This document shows positions 9,274-17,457 of a stretch of 64,000 nt of DNA, in pieces. Each line of letters starts with the position of its first letter. Position 1 is the stretch's first letter. The stretch comes from CAVVDT01 sp963747005 (GTDB lineage Bacteria > Pseudomonadota > Alphaproteobacteria > Rhizobiales > Aestuariivirgaceae), in the NCBI GenBank assembly GCA_963747005.1, contig CAVVDT010000004.1, positions 186,001-250,000 of the forward strand, in the 5' to 3' direction. A model generated the notes under the pieces. The model made no database searches, was not told the DNA's origin, and saw only the letters and a list, made by a program, of their open reading frames with translations. The position numbers were made by a program, and so were the translations under genes.

Positions 9274-9696
9274 TCAGGCGCTGACGCCGCCCAGTCGCCG
9301 CAGCGCCGCCCATAGCGCGGTCGCTTCATCCGGCCCCATGTCGGCCGCGATATCCGCATTGAGCTTGTCCATGGCGCTGTCGAGGGCGGGTTGCAGTGCC
9401 CGGCCCCGCTCGCTCAGCACGGCCCGGTGAATACGCCGGTCGTGATTATCGGGACGGCGGTTGATGAGGCCTGCCGCTTCGAGACGATCGATCACGCCGG
9501 TCGTCGTAGCGCTATCGATGGCGAGGCGGACTCCGAGTTCGGCACCGCTGCGCCCGTCCTGCTCCCACAGCGCATGCAGGACCGCGTACTGGACCGGCGT
9601 GATGCCGTAAGGCGCCAGCACGTCGCGGGCACGGCGCGAGACCTGTTGCGCCGCCTTGCCGACCAGAAAGCTGATGCAGTCCTCGATGCGGTCCAC
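9274..9696 (-). CDS. MarR family transcriptional regulator
   Basis: About 140 residues with the MarR winged helix-turn-helix: YGITPVQYAVLHALWEQDG, then GAELGVRLAIDSATTTGVID (recognition helix) and RLEAAGLINRRPDNHDRRIH (wing), then C-terminal dimerisation helices. The frame is open to 9792, but the extra residues are not MarR-like and overlap a palindrome. GTG at 9696 (VDRIEDC...) gives the normal family length and has AGG just upstream, so it is preferred. The adjacent DUF2000 gene is its likely target through an autoregulated promoter. No ligand can be inferred. Confidence 0.85.
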   Translation of the reverse strand: MDRIEDCISFLVGKAAQQVSRRARDVLAPYGITPVQYAVLHALWEQDGRSGAELGVRLAIDSATTTGVIDRLEAAGLINRRPDNHDRRIHRAVLSERGRALQPALDSAMDKLNADIAADMGPDEATALWAALRRLGGVSA

Positions 9697-9752
9697 AAGG
9701 CCTCGTTTGCGAAGTGGAGGAGCACTCTCCGCGAAACATAGTGCCAAAGTAT

Positions 9753-9764
9753 CTTGTCTACAAG
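9753..9764. promoter_or_regulatory. Candidate MarR operator
   Basis: CTTGTCTACAAG is an inverted repeat with perfect 5-bp arms (CTTGT/ACAAG) and a 2-bp centre. It lies 57 bp upstream of the preferred MarR start. MarR proteins commonly bind such TTGT...ACAA palindromes over their own promoter. The binding role is inferred. Confidence 0.45.
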
Positions 9765-9837
9765 TAACTTGCACCTGAAGGACTTCAATCACCCTGCATG
9801 GCCGGCAGGTGCACGGTTCCCGCCACCGCGTCCGGTC

Positions 9838-10944
9838 CTATATCTCGCCCCACACTTCCCTTGCCATCTCCACCACAAAGGCGAGCTTGGCCCATTGCTC
9901 CTCTTCCGAGAGGACATTGCCTTCCTCGGTTGAGGCAAAGCCGCATTGCGGCGACAGGCAGAACTGTTCCATCGGCGCAAACTGGCTCGCCTCCTCGATG
10001 CGCCTGAGGATGTCATCGCGCTTTTCCAGTTGGCCGAACTTGGAGGTGACGAGCCCCAGCACCACGCGTTTCTTGCCGTGCGGAAGGAAGCGCAGGGGTT
10101 CAAAGCCCCCTGCCCGGTCGCTGTCATATTCGAGGAAGTAGCCGTCATAGCCGGTTCCCCCCAGCAAGCGCTCGGCCACCGGCTCGTAGCCGCCCTCCGA
10201 AATCCATGTCGAGCGAAAATTGCCGCGGCACACATGCGTCGTCACCACCATGTCGTGCGGCCGCGCGGCCAGCGCATGGTTGATCATGTCGGCATACTTG
10301 CCGGGCAGCGCATCGACGTCCTCGCCGCGTGCCCGCACCGCCTCGCGCTCCTTCTCCGAGCACAGATAGGCCCACACCGTGTCGTCGAACTGCAAATAGC
10401 GGCACCCGGCATCGTAGAAGGCCTGCACCGCCTGCCGGTAAGCCTCGGCGGTATCGGCGAAGAAGGCATCGAGATCGGGATAAGCCTCCTTGGAGATGCC
10501 GGCGCGCCCGCCACGAAAATGCAGGACCGTCGGCGACGGGATGGTCATCTTCGGCGTCACCGTGGCGACGCCCTTGAGATAGCGGAAGTGATCGAGCATC
10601 GGGTGATCGGCCGGAAAGCCCACCTTGCCGGTCACCGCGATCAATTCCGCCTTGGTCTCGACGCCATGGAACTGGATCGCCTTGGCCTTGACCAGGTCCA
10701 CGCCGTCGAGCCCGGCAAGGAAGTCGAAATGCCACCAAGAGCGGCGGAATTCACCATCGGTCGCGGCTTTCAGGCCGACCCGTTCCTGATGCTTCACCGC
10801 CTCGGCGATGAGCCGGTCCTCGACCGCCTTCAACCCGGCGGCATCGAGGGTCCCTTCGGCCCGTGCGGCGCGCGCCGCCTTCAGCTCGGCCGGTCGCAGG
10901 AGAGAGCCGACCTCGTCGGCGCGAAAGGGGGCGGTGGTTGCCAT
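9838..10944 (-). CDS. MetE C-terminal-like (cobalamin-independent methionine synthase family) methyltransferase
   Basis: 368 residues, the size of the short MetE-like proteins (YxjG/YxjH type) that hold only the catalytic TIM barrel. It begins FRADEVGSLLRPAELK, with ATDGEFRRSWWHFDFLAGLD following. The zinc-site elements of the family are visible: YLQFDDTVWAYLC (Asp), VTTHVCRGNF (His and Cys) and LSPQCGFAST (the late Cys). The methyl donor and acceptor of these short paralogues are often unclear and need not be methyl-THF and homocysteine. The ATG at 10944 has a GAGGA box; the frame extends to 11082, but the extension would cross the divergent promoter. It is divergent from the CoA ligase gene. 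Confidence 0.85.
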   Translation of the reverse strand: MATTAPFRADEVGSLLRPAELKAARAARAEGTLDAAGLKAVEDRLIAEAVKHQERVGLKAATDGEFRRSWWHFDFLAGLDGVDLVKAKAIQFHGVETKAELIAVTGKVGFPADHPMLDHFRYLKGVATVTPKMTIPSPTVLHFRGGRAGISKEAYPDLDAFFADTAEAYRQAVQAFYDAGCRYLQFDDTVWAYLCSEKEREAVRARGEDVDALPGKYADMINHALAARPHDMVVTTHVCRGNFRSTWISEGGYEPVAERLLGGTGYDGYFLEYDSDRAGGFEPLRFLPHGKKRVVLGLVTSKFGQLEKRDDILRRIEEASQFAPMEQFCLSPQCGFASTEEGNVLSEEEQWAKLAFVVEMAREVWGEI

Positions 10945-10980
10945 CGGATCGATCCTCACTACAGATTTCAGGGCTTGTTG

Positions 10981-10997
10981 CCGCCCATTTTGGGCGG
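10981..10997. promoter_or_regulatory. Perfect palindrome in a divergent promoter
   Basis: CCGCCCATTTTGGGCGG has 6-bp perfect arms around ATTTT. It sits 37 bp upstream of the MetE-like start and about 118 bp upstream of the CoA ligase start. It could be an operator shared by both genes or an RNA hairpin in the leader of the MetE-like gene. There is no T-run to make it a terminator. Confidence 0.3.
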
Positions 10998-11114
10998 ATG
11001 TTGCCGCGCCGGCAAGCCTCAATGCCCCCGTAGGGCGCGATGCGACAAACCGGCGTTGTACCGATTGCCCATCTTGTGGCACTTTCCCGATCCCGCCGTG
11101 ACCGGACCCCGACC

Positions 11115-12428
11115 ATGCACCCAGCTCCCGCCCTCGACAGGGCCGACTTTCTTCCCCTTACCGAGATCGCCTCGATCCAGGCCGAGCGCTGGGCCGCACA
11201 GGCGACTTACGTCAACCGGACATCGCCCTTTTACCGCGCCCTGCTGGCCGGCCGTTCCCTCACCGGGCGGCTTGAGGAACTGGCCGATCTCGCGTTCACC
11301 GACAAGGATATGGTGCGCGCCGACCAGGCCGCCCATCCGCCGTTCGGCTCCTACCTCGCCGCCCATCCCGACACCATCTCGCGCATCCATCGCACCTCCG
11401 GCACCACCGGGGTGGCGATGAACCTCGCCTTGAGCGCCGCCGATGCCATCATGACCGCAAGCGTCGGCGGCCGCGCCCAGCGGGCCGGCGGCCTCGGACC
11501 CGGCCACCGCGTCGTCCATTGCCTTAACTACCAGCTGTGGATGGGCGGCTATACCGACCATGCCACCCTGGAGGCGACCGGTGCCACCGTCATCCCCTAC
11601 GGCGTCGGCTCGACCGCCGGTCTGGTGCGTGTCATCCGCGAGTTGAAGGTGACGGCGATTTCCTGCACCCCCTCTTACCCGGCAGTGCTCGAACGGGTGA
11701 TCGTCGAGCAGTTTCCCGGCCTCGGTCCCCGCGATCTCGGCCTGAAACTCGGCATGTTCGGCGGCGAGGCGGGCCTCGATGAACCTTCATTCCGCGCTCG
11801 GCTTGAGGCCACCTGGGGGTTCAAGGCGCGCAATTCCAACTATGGCGTCTCCGATGTCTTGTGCAATTTCGCCGGCCAGAGCGAGGTTTCGGGCGATTTG
11901 CATTTCGTCGGCCTCGATGTCCTCTACCCGCAACTGGTCGATCCCGATAGCGGCGCCCCGCGCCGCTGGGCCGAGGGCGAGTCGGGCGAACTGGTGCTCA
12001 CCCACCTCGCCAAGGAGTGCCAGCCGCTGCTGCGCTTCCGCTCCGGCGACATCGTCACCCTGACCGGCACCGGCACAGCGGCGTGCGGCCGCACCGCCCC
12101 GCGTTTCCGGGTGGTCGGGCGTTCCGATGACATGGTGGTGGTGCGCGGCCTCAACATGTTTCCGGCCATGGTGGCCGGGGTGATCGCTGGCTTTGCCGAG
12201 CTGTCGGGCGAATACCGCATCGTCCTCGAAACCCCGCCGCCCTATGACGTCCTCCCCGTCGAAGCCGAGCTGGCCGAGGGCCGCGCGGCGGAAGCGGGAC
12301 TTGCCGAAGCGGTCGAGGCGCGCATAAAGAGCGCACTCGGCGCCACCGCCCGGGTGCAACTTTGCAGCTTCAACACCCTCCCCCGCAGCGAGGGCAAGAC
12401 CCGCCGCGTGATAAGGACCCATCGATGA
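11115..12428 (+). CDS. Phenylacetate-CoA ligase-like (PaaK family) AMP-forming ligase
   Basis: 437 residues, the PaaK length. The AMP-binding P-loop is RIHRTSGTTGVAMNLALS. Later A-motifs are visible as YGVSDVLC, LLRFRSGDIVTLTG and FRVVGRSDDMVVVRGLNMFP, followed by a small C-terminal lid domain ending GKTRRVIRTHR. It should activate a carboxylic acid, probably aromatic, to its CoA thioester through an acyl-adenylate. Its stop overlaps the start of the enoyl-CoA hydratase gene (ATGA), indicating translational coupling, so the two likely act in sequence. No other paa genes are nearby, so the substrate remains open. The start at 11115 was chosen over 11040 because the earlier residues are not family-like. 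Confidence 0.85.
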   Translation: MHPAPALDRADFLPLTEIASIQAERWAAQATYVNRTSPFYRALLAGRSLTGRLEELADLAFTDKDMVRADQAAHPPFGSYLAAHPDTISRIHRTSGTTGVAMNLALSAADAIMTASVGGRAQRAGGLGPGHRVVHCLNYQLWMGGYTDHATLEATGATVIPYGVGSTAGLVRVIRELKVTAISCTPSYPAVLERVIVEQFPGLGPRDLGLKLGMFGGEAGLDEPSFRARLEATWGFKARNSNYGVSDVLCNFAGQSEVSGDLHFVGLDVLYPQLVDPDSGAPRRWAEGESGELVLTHLAKECQPLLRFRSGDIVTLTGTGTAACGRTAPRFRVVGRSDDMVVVRGLNMFPAMVAGVIAGFAELSGEYRIVLETPPPYDVLPVEAELAEGRAAEAGLAEAVEARIKSALGATARVQLCSFNTLPRSEGKTRRVIRTHR

Positions 12429-13186
12429 GCGAGACCACCTATTCCACCGTCCTGTCCAGCCTCGGCGAAAAAGGCGTGAGGACCATCACCCTCAACCGGC
12501 CGAAGAGCCTCAACGCCATGAACCGGCAGCTCATCGACGACGTGGCGGCCGCCTTCGAGGACGCCCATGCCGATGCCGCCACCCGCTCCATCGTCTTCAC
12601 CGGCGCGGGCCGCGCCTTCTGCGCCGGCGACGACCGCCGCGAACACGTCCACCCCGAAAGCGAGGAAACCGCCCGCGATCTGGTCGAAGCCATCCAGCGC
12701 GCCACCCGCGCCATCATGTTCGGCGATACGCCGGTGGTCGGGGCGATCAACGGCTGGGCGGTGGGTGGCGGCTTCGAATGGGCCATCAACTGCGATTTCC
12801 CCATCTGGGGCGAGACGGCGCGCGGCTTCTTTCCCGAAGTTTCCCTCAACCTCTTCGTCACCGGCGGCGTGACGGCACTGCTGCCGGCGCTGGTCGGTCT
12901 TAACCGGGCGCGCGAGATGCTGTTCTTGGGCGAGCGCTACGACGCCCGCACCCTGCTCGATTATGGCGTCGCCTGGCGGGTGGTCCCTGACGGCATGCTG
13001 CTGGGCGAGGCCCACGCCGTCGCCGAGCGCCTCGCCGCCCTGCCGCCGCTGGCCGCCCGCGCCATGAAGCGCGTCCTCAGTGCCACCGCACAAAGCCATC
13101 TGGCGAGCGCCCTGCGGCTGGAGACCGACGCCACGGTCGAGGGCTTCCTCGATCCCGAAACGACCAGGCTCCTGAAGAGCTTCTGA
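12425..13186 (+). CDS. Enoyl-CoA hydratase/isomerase (crotonase) family protein
   Basis: 253 residues of crotonase fold. LNRPKSLNAMNRQLIDD is the N-terminal signature, FTGAGRAFCAGDDRREH provides the first oxyanion-hole loop, and INGWAVGGGFEWAINCD the second, with the Glu used as one catalytic acid in hydratases. FPEVSLNLFVTGGVTALLP replaces the more usual FPEVxLGxxPGxGGTQRLP, so a true hydratase activity is uncertain and isomerase or hydrolase chemistry is possible. The ATG overlaps the ligase stop by 4 bp. It probably acts on the CoA thioester made by that ligase. Confidence 0.86.
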   Translation: MSETTYSTVLSSLGEKGVRTITLNRPKSLNAMNRQLIDDVAAAFEDAHADAATRSIVFTGAGRAFCAGDDRREHVHPESEETARDLVEAIQRATRAIMFGDTPVVGAINGWAVGGGFEWAINCDFPIWGETARGFFPEVSLNLFVTGGVTALLPALVGLNRAREMLFLGERYDARTLLDYGVAWRVVPDGMLLGEAHAVAERLAALPPLAARAMKRVLSATAQSHLASALRLETDATVEGFLDPETTRLLKSF

Positions 13187-13321
13187 AGCGATCCCGGTCG
13201 CTCTGAAGCGCGCAAGACGCACATCGAGAGACTTCAAACCTTATGGCCGGTGCCCTGTTGCGTGTATGATCGACCTTGTCGCGAGCGCAAGCTCCGGGGC
13301 GGCCAACAGGGCGGAGGGTGG

Positions 13322-14152
13322 ATGAGCGGCAAGGACCGGACGCCGAGACTGGCGGATGCCGACATGAGCCTCAAGCTGGCGAGCGATCATTATGATCGCA
13401 AGCTGGCAAAGCTTCAGCGCAAGCTGTTGCAGATCCAGCAGGCCTATCTCTTTTCCGGCCAGTCGGGCGTCATCGTGTTCGAGGGTTGGGATGCCGCCGG
13501 CAAGGGCGGCACGATAAGGCGCATTTCCGCCGCGCTTGATCCGCGCAGCTTCAAGGTCTGGCCGATCGGCCCGCCGCGCAAATACTATGTCGACCGCCAC
13601 CATCTGCTGCGCTTCATGGAGCGGCTGCCGCCGTCCGGCGCAATCACCGCCTTCGACCGTTCATGGTACGGCCGCGTGCTGGTCGAACGGGTCGAGGAAA
13701 TGACGCCCGCCAAGCGCTGGAAGGCGGCCTATCGCGAGATCAATGATTTCGAACACATGCTCACCAATGACGGCATGCGGCTGGTGAAGCTCTTCTTTCA
13801 CATCACGCCCGAGGAACAGATCGCGCGCTTCGAGGAACGCCTGCGCAACCCGCTGAAGCGCTGGAAGCTGTCCTACGAGGATTTCCGCAACCGCCAGCAC
13901 TGGGACGATTATGCCGTTGCCGTCGACGAGATGTTCGGCCGCACGTCGACCGCCAACGCGCGCTGGCATCTGATCCCCGCCAACGACAAGAAATTTGCCC
14001 GCATCGCAGCCATCGAAAAGGTCGTGGAGTGCCTTGGTCGCGATGTCGACCTGTCACCGCCAACCCTTGACGACAGTATCCTGGCTGAAGCGCGGCAGTA
14101 TCTGGAACTCGACGACTCCCTGCTTGCCAGCCTCAGGGGGCGCACCGAGTAA
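13322..14152 (+). CDS. ppk2: Polyphosphate kinase 2 family protein
   Basis: 276 residues with the PPK2 core: Walker A in VFEGWDAAGKGGTIRRISA (Gly55-Gly63), the RSFKVWPIGPP segment, the lid and Walker B region in ITAFDRSWYGRVLVERVE, and KLFFHITPEEQIARFEERL near the C-terminus. PPK2 enzymes transfer phosphate between polyphosphate and nucleotides. The length and single domain suggest a class I-type enzyme, but class is inferred. The start has a strong GGAGGG box. It is the second polyphosphate-related gene here, after the Ppx/GppA gene. It is convergent with znuA, and the 84 bp between them show no clear terminator. Confidence 0.92.
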   Translation: MSGKDRTPRLADADMSLKLASDHYDRKLAKLQRKLLQIQQAYLFSGQSGVIVFEGWDAAGKGGTIRRISAALDPRSFKVWPIGPPRKYYVDRHHLLRFMERLPPSGAITAFDRSWYGRVLVERVEEMTPAKRWKAAYREINDFEHMLTNDGMRLVKLFFHITPEEQIARFEERLRNPLKRWKLSYEDFRNRQHWDDYAVAVDEMFGRTSTANARWHLIPANDKKFARIAAIEKVVECLGRDVDLSPPTLDDSILAEARQYLELDDSLLASLRGRTE

Positions 14153-14236
14153 CGCCGGCACCCGGACAGACGCGGAGTGCAGATTCTGCTTCAGGATCAC
14201 AGCCTAAACGTTTGCAATGATTCGCACCTTTCATCG

Positions 14237-15220
14237 TCACCCGCCGAGGCAATCGACCAGTGCCCTGGCATTGCGCCGCATGAGGGCGATGTAGAGGTCG
14301 GGCCCCTTGGCAAGGTCGGCGCCCAGCGGGTCGAGGACACCGACCCTGGCGCCGGTTCCCTCGCGCACCACATCGACGATGGCGGGCGCGAATTCCGGCT
14401 CGGAAAAGATGCAACTCACACCCAGCGCCTTGATCCTTTGGCGCATGGCCGCCACCCGCCTTGCCCCCGGCTCGATCTCCGGTTCAATGGTAATCGAACC
14501 GACGGCGTTGAGCGCGAAGCGCTTTTCCAGGTACTGGTAGCCGTCGTGGAAGACGATGAACGGCTTTGCCCTGACCGGTGCCAGAGCGGTTTGCATCTCC
14601 TTGCCGAGCGCCGCGATCCGCTGTTTCAGTTGTTCGGCATTGGCGCGGTAGGCGGCCGCGTTGGCGGGATCGGCCCCGCCCAGCGCGAGGGCGATGGCAT
14701 CGGCCATGCGGGCGGCATTCACCGGATCGAGCCACATGTGCATGTCGGTAGTCCCGGCGATTTCCTCCCCGTCGCTGTCGGGCTCCCAGGCACCGCCCTG
14801 ACGCACCCGATAGCGCGCAAGGCCCGGCGTTTCGGAAAGGGCGACGATGTCCGCCGTGCCGGCCAGGGCTTGCAGCGGCTTGACCAGGAAGCGCTCCAGC
14901 CCGGCGCCCATCCAGAACACTACCCGGGCATTCTGCAACGCCTCGGCATCCGACGGTTTCAGGGTATAGGTATGGGGTGAATAGCCGCCCGCAACGATCA
15001 GATAGGGTGCGCCGTATCCCTGCATCACCGCCGCCACCAGCGAATGCAAGGGCTTGATCGAGGCGACCACCCGCACCTCTGCGGCGGCTGGAAGGCTCGT
15101 TGTCACGGTCAGCCACAACAAGGCCGCCCCCACCCCGCCGAACAAGACGCGCCAGGCCTGACACCAATGTCGGCGCCAGACCCCATCGCAAACATCGCAC
15201 CATGACGATTGTTTCTTCAT
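14237..15220 (-). CDS. znuA: Zinc ABC transporter substrate-binding protein ZnuA
   Basis: 327 residues with an N-terminal membrane/signal segment (GGVGAALLWLTVTTSLPAAA) preceding VRVVASIKPLHSLVAAVM. Metal ligands of the cluster A-I family are visible: His in GGYSPHTYTLKPSD, His in TDMHMWLDPVNAAR, His in FIVFHDGYQYLEKRF, and the Asp in VLDPLGADLAKGP. The loop before the second ligand is short and not His-rich. The protein captures periplasmic Zn(II) for ZnuBC. It is divergent from znuCB-zur across a 113-bp region holding two Zur-box-like repeats. The N-terminus before the hydrophobic stretch is unusually long and Cys/Trp-rich, so a downstream start is possible. Confidence 0.93.
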   Translation of the reverse strand: MKKQSSWCDVCDGVWRRHWCQAWRVLFGGVGAALLWLTVTTSLPAAAEVRVVASIKPLHSLVAAVMQGYGAPYLIVAGGYSPHTYTLKPSDAEALQNARVVFWMGAGLERFLVKPLQALAGTADIVALSETPGLARYRVRQGGAWEPDSDGEEIAGTTDMHMWLDPVNAARMADAIALALGGADPANAAAYRANAEQLKQRIAALGKEMQTALAPVRAKPFIVFHDGYQYLEKRFALNAVGSITIEPEIEPGARRVAAMRQRIKALGVSCIFSEPEFAPAIVDVVREGTGARVGVLDPLGADLAKGPDLYIALMRRNARALVDCLGG

Positions 15221-15252
15221 AGCGGCATCCCCTCCTCTTGAATTGGAAATGA

Positions 15253-15293
15253 TATGTTATGACATTACATTCATTGTGTAATGCTATAACATA
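15253..15293. promoter_or_regulatory. Paired Zur boxes in the divergent znuA / znuCB-zur promoter
   Basis: Two 17-bp elements, TATGTTATGACATTACA (15253-15269) and TGTAATGCTATAACATA (15277-15293), are inverted copies of each other with two mismatches, separated by 7 bp. Each is itself close to palindromic and resembles alphaproteobacterial Zur sites (TGTTATNNNATTAC-like). They lie 33 bp upstream of znuA and 41 bp upstream of znuC, so Zur bound to zinc could repress both directions. Zur is encoded at 16960-17364. Confidence 0.82.
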
Positions 15294-15333
15294 TGGCATA
15301 AGAGCACACAACACCCCTTGTCCGGAGCATGAA

Positions 15334-16158
15334 ATGCCGACTGCCGCCCCGCCTTCTCCGCCACTCGTGACCGTTGACGGCATCGGCGTCAGGCGCGCCC
15401 GCCGCTGGCTGATCCGCGGTGTCGACCTCACCGTGCATGCCGGCGAGATCGTCACCCTCATCGGCCCCAACGGTGCCGGCAAGACCACCACGGCGAAGGT
15501 CGTGCTCGGTATCCTCGCGCCCGATGAAGGCGGCGTGACCCGCCGGGCCGGCCTGACCGTCGGCTATGTACCGCAAAGGCTGTCGATCGACTGGACGCTG
15601 CCCTTGAGTGTCGCGCGCCTTATGACCCTCACCGGCCCCCTGCCCGGCCGCGACGTCGCTGCGGCCCTCGACGCGGTGGGGCTTGAGGGCATGGGCGAGC
15701 GTCCGGTGCAGGCCCTGTCGGGCGGTGAATTCCAGCGCGCCCTGCTCGCCCGGGCGCTGGCTCGCAAGCCGCACCTGCTGGTGCTCGACGAACCGGTCCA
15801 GGGGGTCGATTTCTCCGGCGAGGTGGCGCTCTACAAGCTCATCGGCGATATCCGCGACCGCACCGGTGCCGGCATCCTGCTGATCTCCCACGACCTCCAT
15901 ATCGTCATGGCCCAGACCGACCGGGTGATCTGCATTTCGGGGCATGTGTGCTGTCACGGCACCCCGCAATCGGTGGCCGACCACCCGGAATATGTCCGCC
16001 TGTTCGGCCGCCGCGCGGCGGAAACCATCGCCCTTTACCGCCACCATCACGACCACACCCACCTGCCCGACGGCACGCCGGTGCCGGCCGGCGTCGCCCA
16101 CCAGCATCACGACCACGCCGGGAGCACCCCGCTGAGGCAAAAGTCCGATGCTCGATGA
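15334..16158 (+). CDS. znuC: Zinc ABC transporter ATP-binding protein ZnuC
   Basis: 274 residues. Walker A is LIGPNGAGKTTTAKVVLG, the Q-loop VGYVPQRLSIDW, the signature ALSGGEFQRALLARALA, Walker B LLVLDEPVQGVDFSG, and the H-loop ILLISHDLH. The C-terminal tail is His-rich (RHHHDHTHLPD and HQHHDHAG), as in many ZnuC proteins, and may bind zinc. A GGAG box lies seven bases before the chosen ATG. The frame is open to 15259, but that would cover the Zur boxes. It overlaps znuB by 11 bp. Confidence 0.93.
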   Translation: MPTAAPPSPPLVTVDGIGVRRARRWLIRGVDLTVHAGEIVTLIGPNGAGKTTTAKVVLGILAPDEGGVTRRAGLTVGYVPQRLSIDWTLPLSVARLMTLTGPLPGRDVAAALDAVGLEGMGERPVQALSGGEFQRALLARALARKPHLLVLDEPVQGVDFSGEVALYKLIGDIRDRTGAGILLISHDLHIVMAQTDRVICISGHVCCHGTPQSVADHPEYVRLFGRRAAETIALYRHHHDHTHLPDGTPVPAGVAHQHHDHAGSTPLRQKSDAR

Positions 16159-16963
16159 TTTCTTCATCCGCGCCCTTTTGGCCGGCATCGGCGTGGCGCT
16201 GGTTGCCGGGCCGTTCGGCTGCTTCATCGTCTGGCGGCGCATGGCCTATTTCGGCGACACCATGGCCCACTCGGCCCTGCTCGGGGTGGCACTCGCCCTC
16301 CTGTTCAAGCTGCCGCTGGCCGTGGCGGTGTTCGCGGTGGCGGCCGTCGTCTCGCTGGCCCTGGTGGCGTTGCAGCGGCGCGGCTCGCTGTCGTCGGATT
16401 CGATCCTCGGCATCCTCTCCCACTCGACCCTGGCCGTCGGCCTCGTCCTCATCGCGCTGATGACCTGGGTGCGGGTCGACCTCATGGCCTTCCTGTTCGG
16501 CGACATCCTGGCGGTGACGCGCACCGACATCACCGTCATCTGGCTGGGCGGGCTCCTCGTGATACTGGCACTCGTCTGGCTGTGGCGTCCGCTGCTGGCT
16601 TCAACCGTCAATCCCGAATTGGCCGCCGCCGAGGGCCTCGACCCGGAGCGATCCCGCCTCTTCTTCATGCTCTTGATGTCCCTCGTCATCGCCATTGCCA
16701 TGAAGATCGTCGGGGTGCTGCTTATCACCGCGCTGCTCATCATCCCCGCCGCCACCGCCAGGCGGTTTTCGGCAACCCCTGAGGCCATGGCGGTCTTCGC
16801 CGCCGTCACAGGCGCCTCAGCCGTCGTCCTCGGCCTGTTTGGCTCACTCAAATTCGACACGCCTTCCGGCCCGTCCATGGTGGTGGCCGCCCTGTTGTTT
16901 TTCCTTATCAGCCTGGTGCCCGGGCTTGCCCGCCATACTCTTGAGCAAGGAAACCGCCGATGA
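16148..16963 (+). CDS. znuB: Zinc ABC transporter permease ZnuB
   Basis: 271 residues and about eight hydrophobic segments. It starts MLDDFFIRALLAGIGVALVAGPFGCFIVWRR, written here in two overlapping pieces: MLDDFFIRALLAGIG and GPFGCFIVWRR. AYFGDTMAHSALLGVAL is the conserved cytoplasmic-loop signature of ABC-3 metal permeases, and VGVLLITALLIIPAATAR the later conserved loop. It forms the membrane channel for ZnuABC. It overlaps znuC upstream and the zur start downstream by 4 bp (ATGA), so the three genes form a coupled operon. Confidence 0.94.
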   Translation: MLDDFFIRALLAGIGVALVAGPFGCFIVWRRMAYFGDTMAHSALLGVALALLFKLPLAVAVFAVAAVVSLALVALQRRGSLSSDSILGILSHSTLAVGLVLIALMTWVRVDLMAFLFGDILAVTRTDITVIWLGGLLVILALVWLWRPLLASTVNPELAAAEGLDPERSRLFFMLLMSLVIAIAMKIVGVLLITALLIIPAATARRFSATPEAMAVFAAVTGASAVVLGLFGSLKFDTPSGPSMVVAALLFFLISLVPGLARHTLEQGNRR

Positions 16964-17364
16964 CCGATCAGCCCCGCCTCACCCGCAACCAGTCCCTCGT
17001 CTTTAACGCCCTCGGCAAGGCCGAGGGACCCTTGAGCGCCTACGGCATCCTCGATGAGGTGCGCGCCGCGGGCATCCGAGCGCCTCTGCAGGTCTACCGC
17101 GCGCTCGACCAATTGATGGAACTGGGCCTTGTGCACCGGCTGGAAAGCCTCAATGCCTTCGTTGCCTGCTGCCGGCCCGACGACCACGCCGAAGGCGCCA
17201 TGATCGCCTTTGCCATCTGCGAGGGTTGCGGCCAGGTCTCCGAGTTCTCCGACGCCGAGGTCGCCCGCCGACTGTCGCGCTGGACCACCGCGCATGCCTT
17301 TCATCCGACCAAGACGACCATCGAGATCCGCGGCCACTGCCCAGCCTGCGCCGCGGCCGCATGA
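16960..17364 (+). CDS. zur: Zinc uptake regulator Zur (Fur family)
   Basis: 134 residues. The winged helix spans LTRNQSLVFNALGKAEGPLSAY (split: LTRNQSLVFNALG and GPLSAYGILDEVR) and APLQVYRALDQLMELGLVHR. The structural zinc site CEGCGQ pairs with CPAC at the C-terminus. Regulatory-site ligands are suggested by CRPDDHAEG, HAFHPTK and the final cysteines. It is the fourth component of the znu locus and overlaps znuB by 4 bp. Its likely targets are the paired boxes at 15253-15293. Zur is preferred over Fur or PerR because of this location. Confidence 0.92.
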   Translation: MTDQPRLTRNQSLVFNALGKAEGPLSAYGILDEVRAAGIRAPLQVYRALDQLMELGLVHRLESLNAFVACCRPDDHAEGAMIAFAICEGCGQVSEFSDAEVARRLSRWTTAHAFHPTKTTIEIRGHCPACAAAA

Positions 17365-17457
17365 GGCCGCCCGGCCCGGGCAACAGGGCCTTGAAAGTCT
17401 GGACCGGCCCGACCGGAGTGAGCATACTCACCCTCACCTCGAACCCCGGCCCGGCTG

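Noticed and set aside
12242..13237. 331-residue minus-strand frame opposite the enoyl-CoA hydratase
   Set aside because: Antisense composition and no motif; the crotonase frame is clear.
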